A DNA stretch of 34,457 nucleotides from Gammaproteobacteria bacterium (GCA_003252455.1 QKED01000111.1:1-34457), one strand, 5' to 3'; positions 1 to 6,990 are shown, counted from the first letter of the stretch. Translations and numbers: made by a program. Notes: generated by a model from the sequence alone, not told the origin.

Positions 1-123
1 GGCTGCATGCTGTACGACAAGATCCCGAGAATGCCGGAGGAGTGGTTACGGCCTCTGATGGAGAAATTCTCAGAGCTTATCTCAGCCCAGACCGTCTATA
101 AGCAAATTTTTGGCATTATTTGA
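1..123 (+). CDS. C-terminal end of an unknown protein (partial)
   Basis: An open frame runs from base 1 to a TGA at 121-123 and gives the last 40 residues of a protein whose start lies outside the window. The tail is rich in Met, Leu, Glu and Lys and looks helical, with no motif I can recognise. Its codon use is AT-richer than the nif genes downstream, like the next two small genes. It could be a chance open frame; the only support is the absence of stops in this frame from the window edge and the same orientation as the two following genes. Confidence 0.4.
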   Translation, partial: GCMLYDKIPRMPEEWLRPLMEKFSELISAQTVYKQIFGII

Positions 124-377
124 AAATATGAGGGGATGCCTGAGTATGGAGGCAACACTTGGCACAGCGTTTAACTCAACTGCTTGGTGTCGCTGCGACA
201 CGTGCGAGACCAACTTTCCAATTCATCGAACGGCTGATGGCGGCCTAAAGCTTGGTCGTGTTAGCAATTACGGATAACCCTGCGGTGCAAGGGATGCTAC
301 GCAATGAATCCGCGCAGCGCCACTTACTTTTAACGTTAGCCTATAAATGGCTACAGTAGATATTCACAGAGGGGTTT

Positions 378-785
378 ATGCCCATAACGATCACTTTCGA
401 TATTGACGATACTACCGTTACCGACGCAAATGACAGAAAACGAATTATCGCGTGCTTCCAACGTTTCGGTTGGGAACACATTGGAGGCTCAGCTTGGCGA
501 TACCCAGCGCTGGGCACTCAAAACGTTTCTGAAGATTGGTTCAACCACGTAGTACCTGCGCTTAGCTATTTTAGAAGCTTGGTGTGTCACGCCAACTTGA
601 ATGTATACAACTTCACAATTGATGCTCACTCGGAGGCTGGTCACAGAGGCCGAGCAGTTCCGCCACTTGGCGAGCCAATTCAACAAGCGAGCAACATTAC
701 CTTATACCCGTCTAGTTACGATTCAGCTTTGTCTGCGCAGCGCCTAAAAGATTTCGTTCAAGCCTGTGCAGATGATTTGGCCTAA
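378..785 (+). CDS. Conserved-looking hypothetical protein, 135 aa
   Basis: ATG at 378 follows a purine-rich AGAGGGG stretch about eight bases upstream, a credible ribosome site. The protein has no signal peptide or membrane segment. The N-terminal half (TITFDIDD, then a helix-like stretch ending FGWEHIGGSAWRYP) suggests a small alpha/beta fold. It also resembles, from memory only, a family of uncharacterised proteobacterial proteins with a central EDWFNHVVPAL-like motif; no function is known to me. A superficial likeness to the ferredoxin-like fold of Cas2/VapD proteins is a weak impression only. It lies in an AT-richer stretch and is followed 47 bp later by another small unknown gene on the same strand, so the two may be co-transcribed. 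Confidence 0.7.
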   Translation: MPITITFDIDDTTVTDANDRKRIIACFQRFGWEHIGGSAWRYPALGTQNVSEDWFNHVVPALSYFRSLVCHANLNVYNFTIDAHSEAGHRGRAVPPLGEPIQQASNITLYPSSYDSALSAQRLKDFVQACADDLA

Positions 786-832
786 CGCTTGATGGCATTT
801 GCCGTAGTAAAAATTTTTAGATGGAATAGTTT

Positions 833-1120
833 ATGAACCAGCAGCAAATAACCAATAGATTGAAGTCCCTCGAAGAATTGCCTGGGGTATCTGTGGAGGT
901 CACTGGGAGCACCAACGGAACAATACGGATAACACATGCCAAACATCATGCGCCTGAATTTTTATTCAGATGGGCCAATGACCACTTTGTTGGATACTTC
1001 ATTGACGGTGATGATCATCAGAGCCAAGCAGTCGTTTCTTTGTATACTCCTCTAGCTGCAATTCAATTTGTTAGTGCCTTTGTTATGCTGAACGAAATTC
1101 GAGCAAACCAGAAAGGCTAA
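833..1120 (+). CDS. Hypothetical protein, 95 aa
   Basis: ATG at 833 begins a 95-residue soluble protein of mixed charge with no Cys cluster, signal peptide or membrane helix. It reads like a small alpha/beta protein: strand-like VSVEVTGSTNGTIRITHA, then FLFRWANDHFVGYFIDG, then a C-terminal helix. The ribosome site is weak (GGAATAG upstream). It follows the 135-aa gene by 47 bp on the same strand and has the same lower GC content, so they probably entered the genome together. Small protein pairs of this kind are often accessory (for example immunity-type) genes, but nothing in the sequence proves this. I do not recognise the family. Confidence 0.6.
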   Translation: MNQQQITNRLKSLEELPGVSVEVTGSTNGTIRITHAKHHAPEFLFRWANDHFVGYFIDGDDHQSQAVVSLYTPLAAIQFVSAFVMLNEIRANQKG

Positions 1121-1217
1121 CGTTCTATTCCACTCGGACCCAGCGCTGCGCGCCCAGTCCGTCATGTCGGACGTTCTGTGTGGCGCAGCACTGGTCCGGT
1201 GAATTGGGTGTTGTCGA

Positions 1218-1620
1218 ACACCTACTCTGGAGTTTCAAGCCAACGGCTTGAACTCGCTCCCTTGAGTAAGGCTGCCGCTCACAAGCCGTTGGCTTGTGGC
1301 TCCGCGCTCGTGCTCTCACGTATTGAGATGCAGAATCGCCTAGTGAGCGCTCTTCACGAACACGCCCATTGCTTCTGTGCCATTACATCCACGTAAAGGG
1401 CTAGAGTGCGCGTGCCGCTGATGGTTGCCGTGGTCGGTACACCTGCCCTGGAGTTTCAAGCCAACGGCTTGAACTCGCTCCCTTGAACATGGCTGCCGCT
1501 CACAAGCCGTTGGCTTGTGGCTCCTCGCTCGTGCTTTCGCGTGGCTTGGTGTAGAGCCGCCAGGTGATCACTCCACACGAATACGCCCACTGACCCTGCG
1601 CCATTACATCCATGTACGGG
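1218..1620. repeat. Tandem pair of hairpin-bearing intergenic repeats, period 221 bp
   Basis: Two direct copies lie at about 1218-1399 and 1439-1620, exactly 221 bp apart at both ends of the unit (AGTTTC at 1231 and 1452; CACGA at 1355 and 1576). Each copy contains the palindromic core CAAGCCAACGGCTTG and, about 40 bp later, its reverse complement CAAGCCGTTGGCTTG with extended arms, so each copy can form two small hairpins or one large one. The block sits between the unknown gene ending at 1120 and the end of the nif operon at 1655. It has no coding potential I trust and resembles a BIME/MITE-type element; it may also end nif transcription. Confidence 0.8.
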
Positions 1621-1654
1621 GCAGGAGGCCGCATCAGCGGCAAGCTACGGTGTG

Positions 1655-2095
1655 TCAGCCACCCATCACGGTGGTATAGGCGTGGCGTAGCAGCTCCAGC
1701 TCGACGCGGGGCAGGGTGCGGGCCTCGGTGATGTGGATGAAGTCGGCGCCGATGGCGCTGGCTTCATCGAAGCAGGGGTCGATGGTGGTGAGACGGGCGA
1801 GGAAGATGGGGCGCTCGCCGCTGGGGGTCTCTACCGAGAGGTGGAATTCGCGCTCCAGCTCCAGGCTGCCCTGGGGTAGGCCAAGGCGCTTTTCGGCGTC
1901 GCGCAGGAGTCGACCGGGGTGGGTGACCACCACGGTGTCGTCCGGGTCTTCGATCAGTGCGGCGAGCTGCGGCAGGCGGGTGAAGGCGAGCACGCTGCCC
2001 TCGGCGTAACGCAGAAAGCGCAGGCGCGCACTGGTGAAGTGTTTGTGGTGGATGATCAGCCCCGCCTCGGGCAGGGCTGTCCCGTTACCAGACAT
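1655..2095 (-). CDS. Unknown protein at the end of the nif operon, 146 aa
   Basis: This is the last gene of the nif run. ATG at 2095 overlaps the end of the [2Fe-2S] ferredoxin gene by 11 bp (ATGTCTGGTAA), which points to translational coupling and fixes the start; the open frame continues upstream but only as a shadow of the ferredoxin gene. The protein is soluble, with one Cys near the C-terminus and two His in an early IIHHKHF motif. I see no NifQ-type Cys pattern, ferredoxin motif or membrane helix. Its position suggests a role near electron transfer or nitrogenase maturation. I do not recognise the family and give no function. Confidence 0.75.
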   Translation of the reverse strand: MSGNGTALPEAGLIIHHKHFTSARLRFLRYAEGSVLAFTRLPQLAALIEDPDDTVVVTHPGRLLRDAEKRLGLPQGSLELEREFHLSVETPSGERPIFLARLTTIDPCFDEASAIGADFIHITEARTLPRVELELLRHAYTTVMGG

Positions 2096-2408
2096 CGGCA
2101 GGGGCCTTGAGGCGCTCGATGACTTCGCCACCGAGGATGTGCTTGTCGAAGATCTCGGCCACGTCGGCGCGGCTGACGCCGCTGTAGAGGACGCCCTCGG
2201 GGTAGATGAGCACGTTGGGGCCCATGCCGCAGGGGCCGATGCAGCCGCTGGCGGTGATGGCGACCTCTTCGAAGGTGTTGCGCTGCTGGGCTTGGAAGAG
2301 GAATTCGTCGAATACCTCGTTGCAACCCTTGGCGCCACAGGAGCCGCGCGGGTGACCCGGGGGACGCTGCTGCATGCAGACGAAGAGGTGGCGTTTCGGT
2401 TTAGGCAT
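2085..2408 (-). CDS. Thioredoxin-like [2Fe-2S] ferredoxin of the nif cluster
   Basis: A 107-aa protein of the thioredoxin-fold [2Fe-2S] ferredoxin family (Clostridium pasteurianum 2Fe ferredoxin / Azotobacter FeSI type). Cysteines at 11, 24, 56 and 60 fall exactly at the numbering known for cluster ligands in that family; Cys29 is extra. The GCIGPCGMGPNVLIYPEG segment is the family's hallmark loop. These ferredoxins are commonly encoded within nif clusters and are thought to donate electrons or protect nitrogenase. The gene lies 89 bp downstream of the FdxB gene and overlaps the next gene by 11 bp, so it belongs to the same operon. A GGAGAC-type ribosome site precedes ATG 2408. Confidence 0.92.
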   Translation of the reverse strand: MPKPKRHLFVCMQQRPPGHPRGSCGAKGCNEVFDEFLFQAQQRNTFEEVAITASGCIGPCGMGPNVLIYPEGVLYSGVSRADVAEIFDKHILGGEVIERLKAPADVW

Positions 2409-2497
2409 GGTGGTCTCCTCAGCCGTTCAGCTGCTTGGAATTCTGGGTTGGGGGTCGCCCCTCGACACCCTGGATAGGGCGTCGAGGTCGCCGTGCC

Positions 2498-2806
2498 TTA
2501 GATGGCGGCGGGGGCGTGGGTGTGACAGTTCTTCGGGCAGACGCGGGAACAGGCCTCGCAGCCGATGCAGTCGAGGGCGTTCTTGATGGTCATGACCATC
2601 ATCACGTCGTCGTCGAAGCCGTCTTCGGCGCTGTCGTCATCGTCGTCGAGGTCCAGGTCGTCACGCTCGACCAGGTCAAAGACGTCGCGCGGGCAGACCT
2701 TGAAGCAGCGGCCGCAGCCGATGCAGGTCTTGTGGTTCAGCTCGGTGACGAAGGAGGGGGTCCAGCTTTCGCCGCCTCGGGTCAGACCGGTGATCGTTTC
2801 GCTCAT
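2498..2806 (-). CDS. fdxB: Nif-specific ferredoxin III, 2x[4Fe-4S]
   Basis: A 102-aa ferredoxin with two cluster motifs: C28-x2-C31-x2-C34-x3-C38 and C80-x2-C83-x2-C86-x3-C90. The motifs are separated by an unusually acidic linker (about residues 49-68, mostly Asp/Glu). This layout matches the nitrogenase-associated ferredoxin III family (FdxB), a small cytoplasmic electron carrier. I chose ATG 2806 (MSETITG) because an AGGTAG ribosome site precedes it and the upstream extension is proline/arginine shadow sequence. It is 13 bp downstream of the CCE_0567-type gene, clearly in the same operon. An extra Cys94 follows the second motif. Confidence 0.92.
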   Translation of the reverse strand: MSETITGLTRGGESWTPSFVTELNHKTCIGCGRCFKVCPRDVFDLVERDDLDLDDDDDSAEDGFDDDVMMVMTIKNALDCIGCEACSRVCPKNCHTHAPAAI

Positions 2807-2819
2807 TTTTTCTGCTACC

Positions 2820-3029
2820 TCATTGCTTAGCGGCGGCCTTGAGGCGCTCGTTGGCCTCGGCCCAGGCGGCACAGGCGTCGTAGGTGCTCTGTGCCAGTTG
2901 CGGGATCTCTGCGTAGGCTTCGGGGAGGCGCTCTTCGACCAGGTCGTGCATCTGCCCGGCCCATTCGGTGGCGATGCGCTTCGCCTTCTTTACCTCTTTT
3001 TCCAGGGCCTTCAGTTCATCTTCACTCAT
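2820..3029 (-). CDS. CCE_0567-family (DUF683) nif-associated small protein
   Basis: A 69-aa, highly charged helical protein with the pattern of the CCE_0567/DUF683 family: a short N-terminal coiled helix (MSEDELKALEKEVKKAKRIA), then WAGQMHDLVEERLP and a second helix ending in Lys/Ala. Members form helical hairpins that can bind metal and sit almost always between the NifX-associated gene and fdxB, as here. The biochemical role is unproven; it is thought to assist nitrogenase cofactor assembly. The spacing of 13 bp to fdxB supports co-translation. A short perfect hairpin lies in the 68-bp gap upstream. Confidence 0.9.
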   Translation of the reverse strand: MSEDELKALEKEVKKAKRIATEWAGQMHDLVEERLPEAYAEIPQLAQSTYDACAAWAEANERLKAAAKQ

Positions 3030-3066
3030 TTGTATTCACCATTCTCTGTTGGCTGGAAAGGGTTGG

Positions 3067-3084
3067 GGCGGTGTCGGCACCGCC
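3067..3084 (-). other. Intra-operon hairpin
   Basis: GGCGGTG and CACCGCC form a perfect 7-bp stem with a TCGG/CCGA tetraloop in the gap between the NifX-associated gene and the CCE_0567-type gene. There is no T-run, so it is more likely an mRNA processing or stabilising element than a full terminator. Confidence 0.5.
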
Positions 3085-3097
3085 TTGGGTAGTGGGC

Positions 3098-3574
3098 TTA
3101 GAGGCCCGCCACCTCGGAGTATTTGCCGATGATCTCGACGGCGACGGAGAGGTATTTGTCGGAGTCGGTCTTCATGGCGGAGAGGGAGGGGAAGCCGAAG
3201 CGGTGCACGTCGCGCAGGGAACGGTCGAGTACCACCAGCTTGCCGACGGTGATCAGTGCGCGGCCAAAGCCCTCGTGGGAGAGGTGGATCATCGGCACGG
3301 CCATGTGCCCGCACTCCTTCTCGATCATTACGGCGATGGCGTTGTAGAACGCCTTGACGCGGGCGACCACCTCTTCGTCGGGGTCGCCGACGATGGGGAT
3401 CTCGCGCTTACGCTCTTTGGTCAGCACGAAGGGGTCGAGGATCTCGGCGGAGCTCATGCCGTCGTAGACGCCGTAGGAGTCCATGGCGCGCACCTGGCGG
3501 TCCATCTCCTTGATGAAGTCGGTGCCGAACACCGGGTCGTTGGGGTCGATGGCCAGGGTCTGCTCGTCGCTCAT
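3098..3574 (-). CDS. NifX-associated nitrogen fixation protein (DUF269)
   Basis: A 158-aa soluble protein with the features of the DUF269/NifX-associated family: FIKEMDRQVRAMDSYGVYDG near the N-terminus, and a C-terminal YLSVAVEIIGKYSEVAGL segment. The family always travels with nifX and is believed to help in FeMo-cofactor synthesis or delivery; the precise activity is unknown. Two ATGs, at 3580 and 3574, are possible; 3574 has the better distance to the AGGAG ribosome site. The gene follows nifX by 52 bp. Confidence 0.92.
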   Translation of the reverse strand: MSDEQTLAIDPNDPVFGTDFIKEMDRQVRAMDSYGVYDGMSSAEILDPFVLTKERKREIPIVGDPDEEVVARVKAFYNAIAVMIEKECGHMAVPMIHLSHEGFGRALITVGKLVVLDRSLRDVHRFGFPSLSAMKTDSDKYLSVAVEIIGKYSEVAGL

Positions 3575-3626
3575 GTTCATCTCCTGTTGGGGTTTGTGTC
3601 GGTTGGGGTGGGGAGGTGGGGGAGGG

Positions 3627-4109
3627 TTACTCTTCCCAGTCCTCGTCCGCCAGCTGCTCGATGCGCGCGGCGGCATCGGTGCGGCTCTTCAGGTAGCGGT
3701 TGATCCAGGGGGTCTTGCCTGCCACCACTTCGTCGCGCAGTCGTTCCAGCAGACGGCTGATCTCCGCCTCCTCGTCGACGCGGATCGGTTGCACGTTGCG
3801 GGCCAGCAGTTGGCGCACCGCCGAGGGGCCGACCGCTAGGCAGTAGATGGCGGCGCACCCTTCGAGCAGCTGCAGCTTCTGGATCAGTTTGTCTTCGTTG
3901 CCGTCCTTCTCTTCGGAGGCGAATTGCAGCACCTCCAGGCGGCGGGCGGAGCCGTCCTCGGCCACCTCGAAGATGACGAAGGAGCGGGCGGTGCCGAAGT
4001 GTTCGTCCACTCGGCTCATCCCCTTACTGGCGAAGGCGACTTTGAACATGGGTCCGGCCTCCTGCTCAGTGGGTCGCGGCAGAATGCGTAGCCGTCGATC
4101 CAGGCGCAT
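3627..4109 (-). CDS. nifX: FeMo-cofactor carrier protein NifX
   Basis: A 160-aa protein with a 20-residue N-terminal leader followed by the NifX/NifB-C-terminal (dinitrogenase iron-molybdenum cofactor binding) domain: FKVAFASKGMSRVDEHFG, then FVIFEV, and later AIYCLAVGPSAVRQLLARNVQPIRV. NifX binds NifB-cofactor and the precursor made on NifEN and passes it along the pathway. ATG 4109 has a strong GGGAGGAG site, whereas the internal ATG at the start of the conserved domain lacks one. The gene overlaps the end of nifN by 44 bp, so the two are tightly coupled. The C-terminal extension WINRYLKSRTDAAARIEQL is usual for NifX. Confidence 0.95.
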   Translation of the reverse strand: MRLDRRLRILPRPTEQEAGPMFKVAFASKGMSRVDEHFGTARSFVIFEVAEDGSARRLEVLQFASEEKDGNEDKLIQKLQLLEGCAAIYCLAVGPSAVRQLLARNVQPIRVDEEAEISRLLERLRDEVVAGKTPWINRYLKSRTDAAARIEQLADEDWEE

Positions 4110-5487
4110 GGTTCTCTCCTCCCGATGAGTATTCGTCGCGTGAGTGGAGTTTGGAGCGGTAGGGGGCGATGGCGTGTTTGTGGTGTTCGCCGAGCACCAG
4201 GTTGGCCAGGTCGAAGTAGAGCTGGCGGGTGCCGCGATAGCCGATGGTGGTGCGCTGGTAGCCGCCGAGTAGGTCGTACTGCGGGAAGCCCATGCGCAGC
4301 AGTGGGATGCCGAGGCGCTCGGCGCCCTGGCCACAGTGGGAGTTGCCGATGAGCAGTTCGGCCCCGTGCGCCTTGGCCTCGCTCTCCAGGTCGTCGAGGT
4401 CGCCGATCTTCACCTTCTCCAGCGGCAGTTTGCCCAGGGCCGGTCCGCGCTCGGGGGAGATGGCGCTGACCACCTCCATGCCCATCTGTTGCAGGGCGGG
4501 GACGAGGGCGAGTAGGTGGTCGGGGTCGAGGGCGACGCCGACACGGGTCTGGCCGAGCATAAAGTGGGTGTCGACCATCGCATCCTGCAGTTGGGCACGT
4601 TGGCGCACCAGGCGTGCAGGGACGCTGCGCCCGGAGAGCAGGGCCAGGCGGTGGACGAAGGCATCCATCGCGTCGAGACCGATGAGCGAGTCGAAGCGGA
4701 AGTCGGGTACCCCGGTGCGTTCGGCCAGGAGGTCGGCGGCGCGGCCCAGGGCCGGGCCGATGACCAGGGTGGCGCGGGCGTCGCCCATGCGCGTCACGGC
4801 ATCGCGCGGGGTGCCGCCGACGGTGAGGGGCTGGAAGCGATCTGGGGTGAGGTGCCCATCGAGGGAGTCGGAGAGGTCGGGCAGCACGATGGGTTCCAGG
4901 CCGAACAGCTCCACCGTCTCTTTCAGCGTCTCCAGGTCACCCGGGGTGAGGGAGGGGCCGACCAGTAGGTTCACGCGCAGGCTGGCGGCGGCGTTGGCCA
5001 CCACCTGCTCGGGCACCAGACGGTTGATCATGGCGGTGACGGCGGCGGCAAAGCCGCTCTCCAGACCGCCGACGAAGTCGGGGGTGTTGACCGGTACCAC
5101 GCTGACGTCGGCGTACTGCGGGTAGCGCTTACGGAAGTCGCCCACCAGGCGCATGATGTCGCTCCCCTGCACCTCGGAGAGACCGGTGGAGAGCACGCCG
5201 ATGACCTGTGGTTTGGACTTCTCGCTGATGGTGGCCAGCGCCTCGACGAGGTTCTCGTCGGCCCCCATCACCGTGCTGATCTGGTCCATAGCGGTGGTCT
5301 GTACCGGGATCGGCTCGCGGTAGTGGCGCACGAAGAGCACCTTGGCGAAGGCGGTACACCCCTGCGAGCCGTGCATCAGCGGCATGCTGCCCTGCATGCC
5401 GAGGAAGGCGAGCACGCCACCCACCGGCTGACTCACCTTGAGTGGGTTGACGGTGAGGGCCTTATGGCGCTTTTCGATCTCGATCAT
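4066..5487 (-). CDS. nifN: Nitrogenase cofactor scaffold subunit NifN
   Basis: A 473-aa member of the nitrogenase component 1 family and the beta-type half of the NifEN scaffold on which FeMo-cofactor is matured. The N-terminus has NPLKVSQPVGGVLAFLG and the cluster motif HGSQGCTAF with Cys44, then VRHYREPIPVQTTAM; the C-terminus has GNSHCGQGAERLGIPLLRMGFPQYD. ATG 5487 follows AAAGGGG. The C-terminal about 20 residues are low-complexity (Gly/Ser/Thr/Ala/His) and run 44 bp into nifX, suggesting that an original stop was lost or moved. The usual partner nifE is not upstream; instead there is a sigma-54 promoter and a channel gene. NifE must be encoded elsewhere if this organism fixes nitrogen. 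Confidence 0.95.
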   Translation of the reverse strand: MIEIEKRHKALTVNPLKVSQPVGGVLAFLGMQGSMPLMHGSQGCTAFAKVLFVRHYREPIPVQTTAMDQISTVMGADENLVEALATISEKSKPQVIGVLSTGLSEVQGSDIMRLVGDFRKRYPQYADVSVVPVNTPDFVGGLESGFAAAVTAMINRLVPEQVVANAAASLRVNLLVGPSLTPGDLETLKETVELFGLEPIVLPDLSDSLDGHLTPDRFQPLTVGGTPRDAVTRMGDARATLVIGPALGRAADLLAERTGVPDFRFDSLIGLDAMDAFVHRLALLSGRSVPARLVRQRAQLQDAMVDTHFMLGQTRVGVALDPDHLLALVPALQQMGMEVVSAISPERGPALGKLPLEKVKIGDLDDLESEAKAHGAELLIGNSHCGQGAERLGIPLLRMGFPQYDLLGGYQRTTIGYRGTRQLYFDLANLVLGEHHKHAIAPYRSKLHSRDEYSSGGENHAPGSTATHSAATH

Positions 5488-5564
5488 GGTGTACCCCTTT
5501 GCCGCTGGACCGTCACCCAAGGTATCGGTGACGGTGGTTCGTTGAACCCTTTGTGGTGCTAGGG

Positions 5565-5579
5565 GCAATAGGCGTGCCA
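5565..5579 (-). promoter_or_regulatory. Sigma-54 (-24/-12) promoter of the nifN operon
   Basis: On the minus strand the sequence reads TGGCAC-GCCTA-TTGC, a perfect match to the TGGCAC-N5-TTGC sigma-54 consensus. It lies about 78 bp before the nifN start codon, the normal place for a nif promoter. Together with the upstream site at 5728-5743 it predicts NifA/RpoN-dependent expression. Confidence 0.93.
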
Positions 5580-5727
5580 ACCCCCGTTTCGCCGCTAGGG
5601 CCGTGCGCCGGAGGCCGTTGTGGGGCGGGATGGGGCGTTATGTGGTGGCGGTGTGGGCGCCCGCCCCGGGATGGGGCGGGGGCGGGGGTGGGCTACGACA
5701 AGAGTCCGACAAGGGGCGTCGGGCCAT

Positions 5728-5743
5728 TGTCATCTTTGCGACA
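5728..5743. promoter_or_regulatory. NifA upstream activator sequence
   Basis: TGT-N10-ACA (TGTCATCTTTGCGACA) matches the NifA binding consensus exactly. It lies about 150 bp upstream of the sigma-54 promoter, a usual distance, squeezed just beyond the stop codon of the channel gene at 5747. Confidence 0.85.
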
Positions 5744-5746
5744 AGC

Positions 5747-6574
5747 TCACCCCAGCGAGTTGCCGCAATACTTGCAGAAGGTGGCGTCCTCGTCGTGCCC
5801 CTCGCGGGCGCAGCTTGGGCAATTTTGCGTGGTGATTCGCTTGTGGGCGTTCTTCACCAGTTCGGTGGCGTAGATGCCGGTGGGGATGATGATCAGGCTG
5901 TAGCCGAGCACCATGGCCAGCGCGGCGAAGCCCTGGCCGACCACGGTGTGCGGTGAAATATCGCCATAGCCTACCGTGGTGATGGTCACCACTGCCCAGT
6001 AGAAACCACGAGGGATGCTGGTGAAGCCGTGTGCCTCGCCCTCGACCACATACATCACCGCGCCCATGATCAGCGCCAGGGTGAGCAGGGCGAGAAGGAA
6101 GATGGTGATCTTTGCCTGGGTGGCGCGCAGGGCGTGCATCAGCGACTGCATCTCGCCCACGTAGCGGGCCACCTTGAGGATGCGGAACACCCGCAGCAGG
6201 CGCAGGGCGCGGATCACCAACAGCGACTGGGCGCCGGGGAAGAGCAGGCTCAGGTAGCTCGGCAGGATCGCCAGCAGGTCGATGAGACCGAAGAAACTGG
6301 TGGCGTAGTGCAGCGGACGGCGCACGCTCACCAGGCGCAACAGGTACTCCAGGGTGAACAGGGCGGTGAAGCTCCACTCCGCCAGGCGCAGCAGCTCGCC
6401 GTGGCGTGCGCGGATGGCGGCCACGCTCTCCAGTGAGACCGCGAGGATGCTGAGCAGGATGGTCACCAGCAAGGTGATGTCGAACAGCCGACCGGCCTTG
6501 GTGTCCGCCTCGAAGATCACCTCGTGCAGGCGGCTACGCCAGCCGTGCCAGCGCTCCAGGGTGATGTGGGTCAT
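5747..6574 (-). CDS. Voltage-gated potassium channel-like protein with C-terminal zinc ribbon
   Basis: A 275-aa inner-membrane protein of the six-helix ion transport family. Hydrophobic segments S1-S3 run from about residue 32 to 112; S4 carries regularly spaced arginines (about 122-137); then S5, a pore loop with the K+ selectivity filter T200-VGYGD, and S6. A short C-terminal tail ends in a zinc-ribbon-like pair, C252-x2-C255 and C267-x2-C270, an unusual addition that may bind metal or a partner. ATG 6574 is preceded by AGGGAG. The gene is transcribed toward nifN, but the nif promoter and UAS lie after it, so it is probably an independent unit. The ligand or trigger is unknown. Confidence 0.9.
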   Translation of the reverse strand: MTHITLERWHGWRSRLHEVIFEADTKAGRLFDITLLVTILLSILAVSLESVAAIRARHGELLRLAEWSFTALFTLEYLLRLVSVRRPLHYATSFFGLIDLLAILPSYLSLLFPGAQSLLVIRALRLLRVFRILKVARYVGEMQSLMHALRATQAKITIFLLALLTLALIMGAVMYVVEGEAHGFTSIPRGFYWAVVTITTVGYGDISPHTVVGQGFAALAMVLGYSLIIIPTGIYATELVKNAHKRITTQNCPSCAREGHDEDATFCKYCGNSLG

Positions 6575-6734
6575 GGGGAGACTCCCTGTGCCAGGAGTGC
6601 CCAGTTTGGGGTCCAGCGGGTGCGCGGGCAAGGGGCGATGGCGTGCGCTTGATACCGCGCGGCCACGCTCTGGCCCCCGAATTGCAATGTCCATGGCCGA
6701 GTGCCTTGCCTGTCGATCTCCCTACATAAAATAG

Positions 6735-6778
6735 GTTGTTGAGAATCACTTGCAAATAGGTGCGGTTCACCTTATGTT
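6735..6778 (+). promoter_or_regulatory. Candidate Fur box overlapping a sigma-70 promoter
   Basis: GTTGTTGAGAATCACTTGC (6735-6753) agrees with 12 of 19 positions of the classic Fur box and has the common TGAGAATCA core. It overlaps TTGCAA (6750-6755), which is 17 bp from TATGTT (6773-6778), a reasonable -35/-10 pair. This would place the small ORF at 6868 and the Cys-rich gene at 7078 under iron control. The call is by eye. The rest of the 293-bp gap between the channel gene and the small ORF also holds the palindrome GGGCGCC-GA-GGCGCCC at 6797-6812. Confidence 0.5.
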
Positions 6779-6867
6779 CACTCCCAGACATTGAGCGGGC
6801 GCCGAGGCGCCCTCTGTGAGCGACTTCAGACACCGTGGCGCCAAGTTCACGGTGGGAGGAAATGAGC

Positions 6868-6990
6868 ATGTCCTTTGCCGGTAAATCGACCCCCCTGCGG
6901 CGTCTCTTCTTTGTCCTTCTCGCCCAGCCCCTGTTGGGCGGGCGCCATGGGCGCTGGCGCATGCTGCGCGAGAGTTTCACCCAAGAGTGA
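6868..6990 (+). CDS. Small ORF, 40 aa, basic
   Basis: ATG 6868 lies seven bases after a strong GGAGGA ribosome site at 6855-6860 and opens a 40-codon frame ending TGA at 6988-6990. The product has a basic N-terminus, a short hydrophobic stretch (LFFVLLAQPLLGG) and a basic tail, so it may be membrane-associated. It is downstream of the candidate Fur-type promoter. I do not recognise it, and it is short enough that it could be a leader peptide or chance. The good ribosome site is the main support. Confidence 0.4.
   Translation: MSFAGKSTPLRRLFFVLLAQPLLGGRHGRWRMLRESFTQE

Noticed and set aside
124..377. Possible attC or small gene between the partial gene and the 135-aa gene
   Set aside because: GTTTAAC and GTTAGCC are present, but without matched inner boxes or a convincing stem; no open frame with a ribosome site was found.
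779..832. GCCTAAC at the end of the 135-aa gene as an integron attC site
   Set aside because: The spacer to the next gene is too short for an attC, has no complementary GTTRRRY box and folds poorly.
1218..1620. CRISPR array
   Set aside because: There are only two long units with a 221-bp period and internal hairpins; no short regular repeats with unique spacers and no cas genes.
2498..2872. Longer FdxB start with 22 extra residues
   Set aside because: The extension is Pro/Arg/Ser shadow sequence overlapping the preceding gene; ATG 2806 has its own ribosome site and starts the conserved part.
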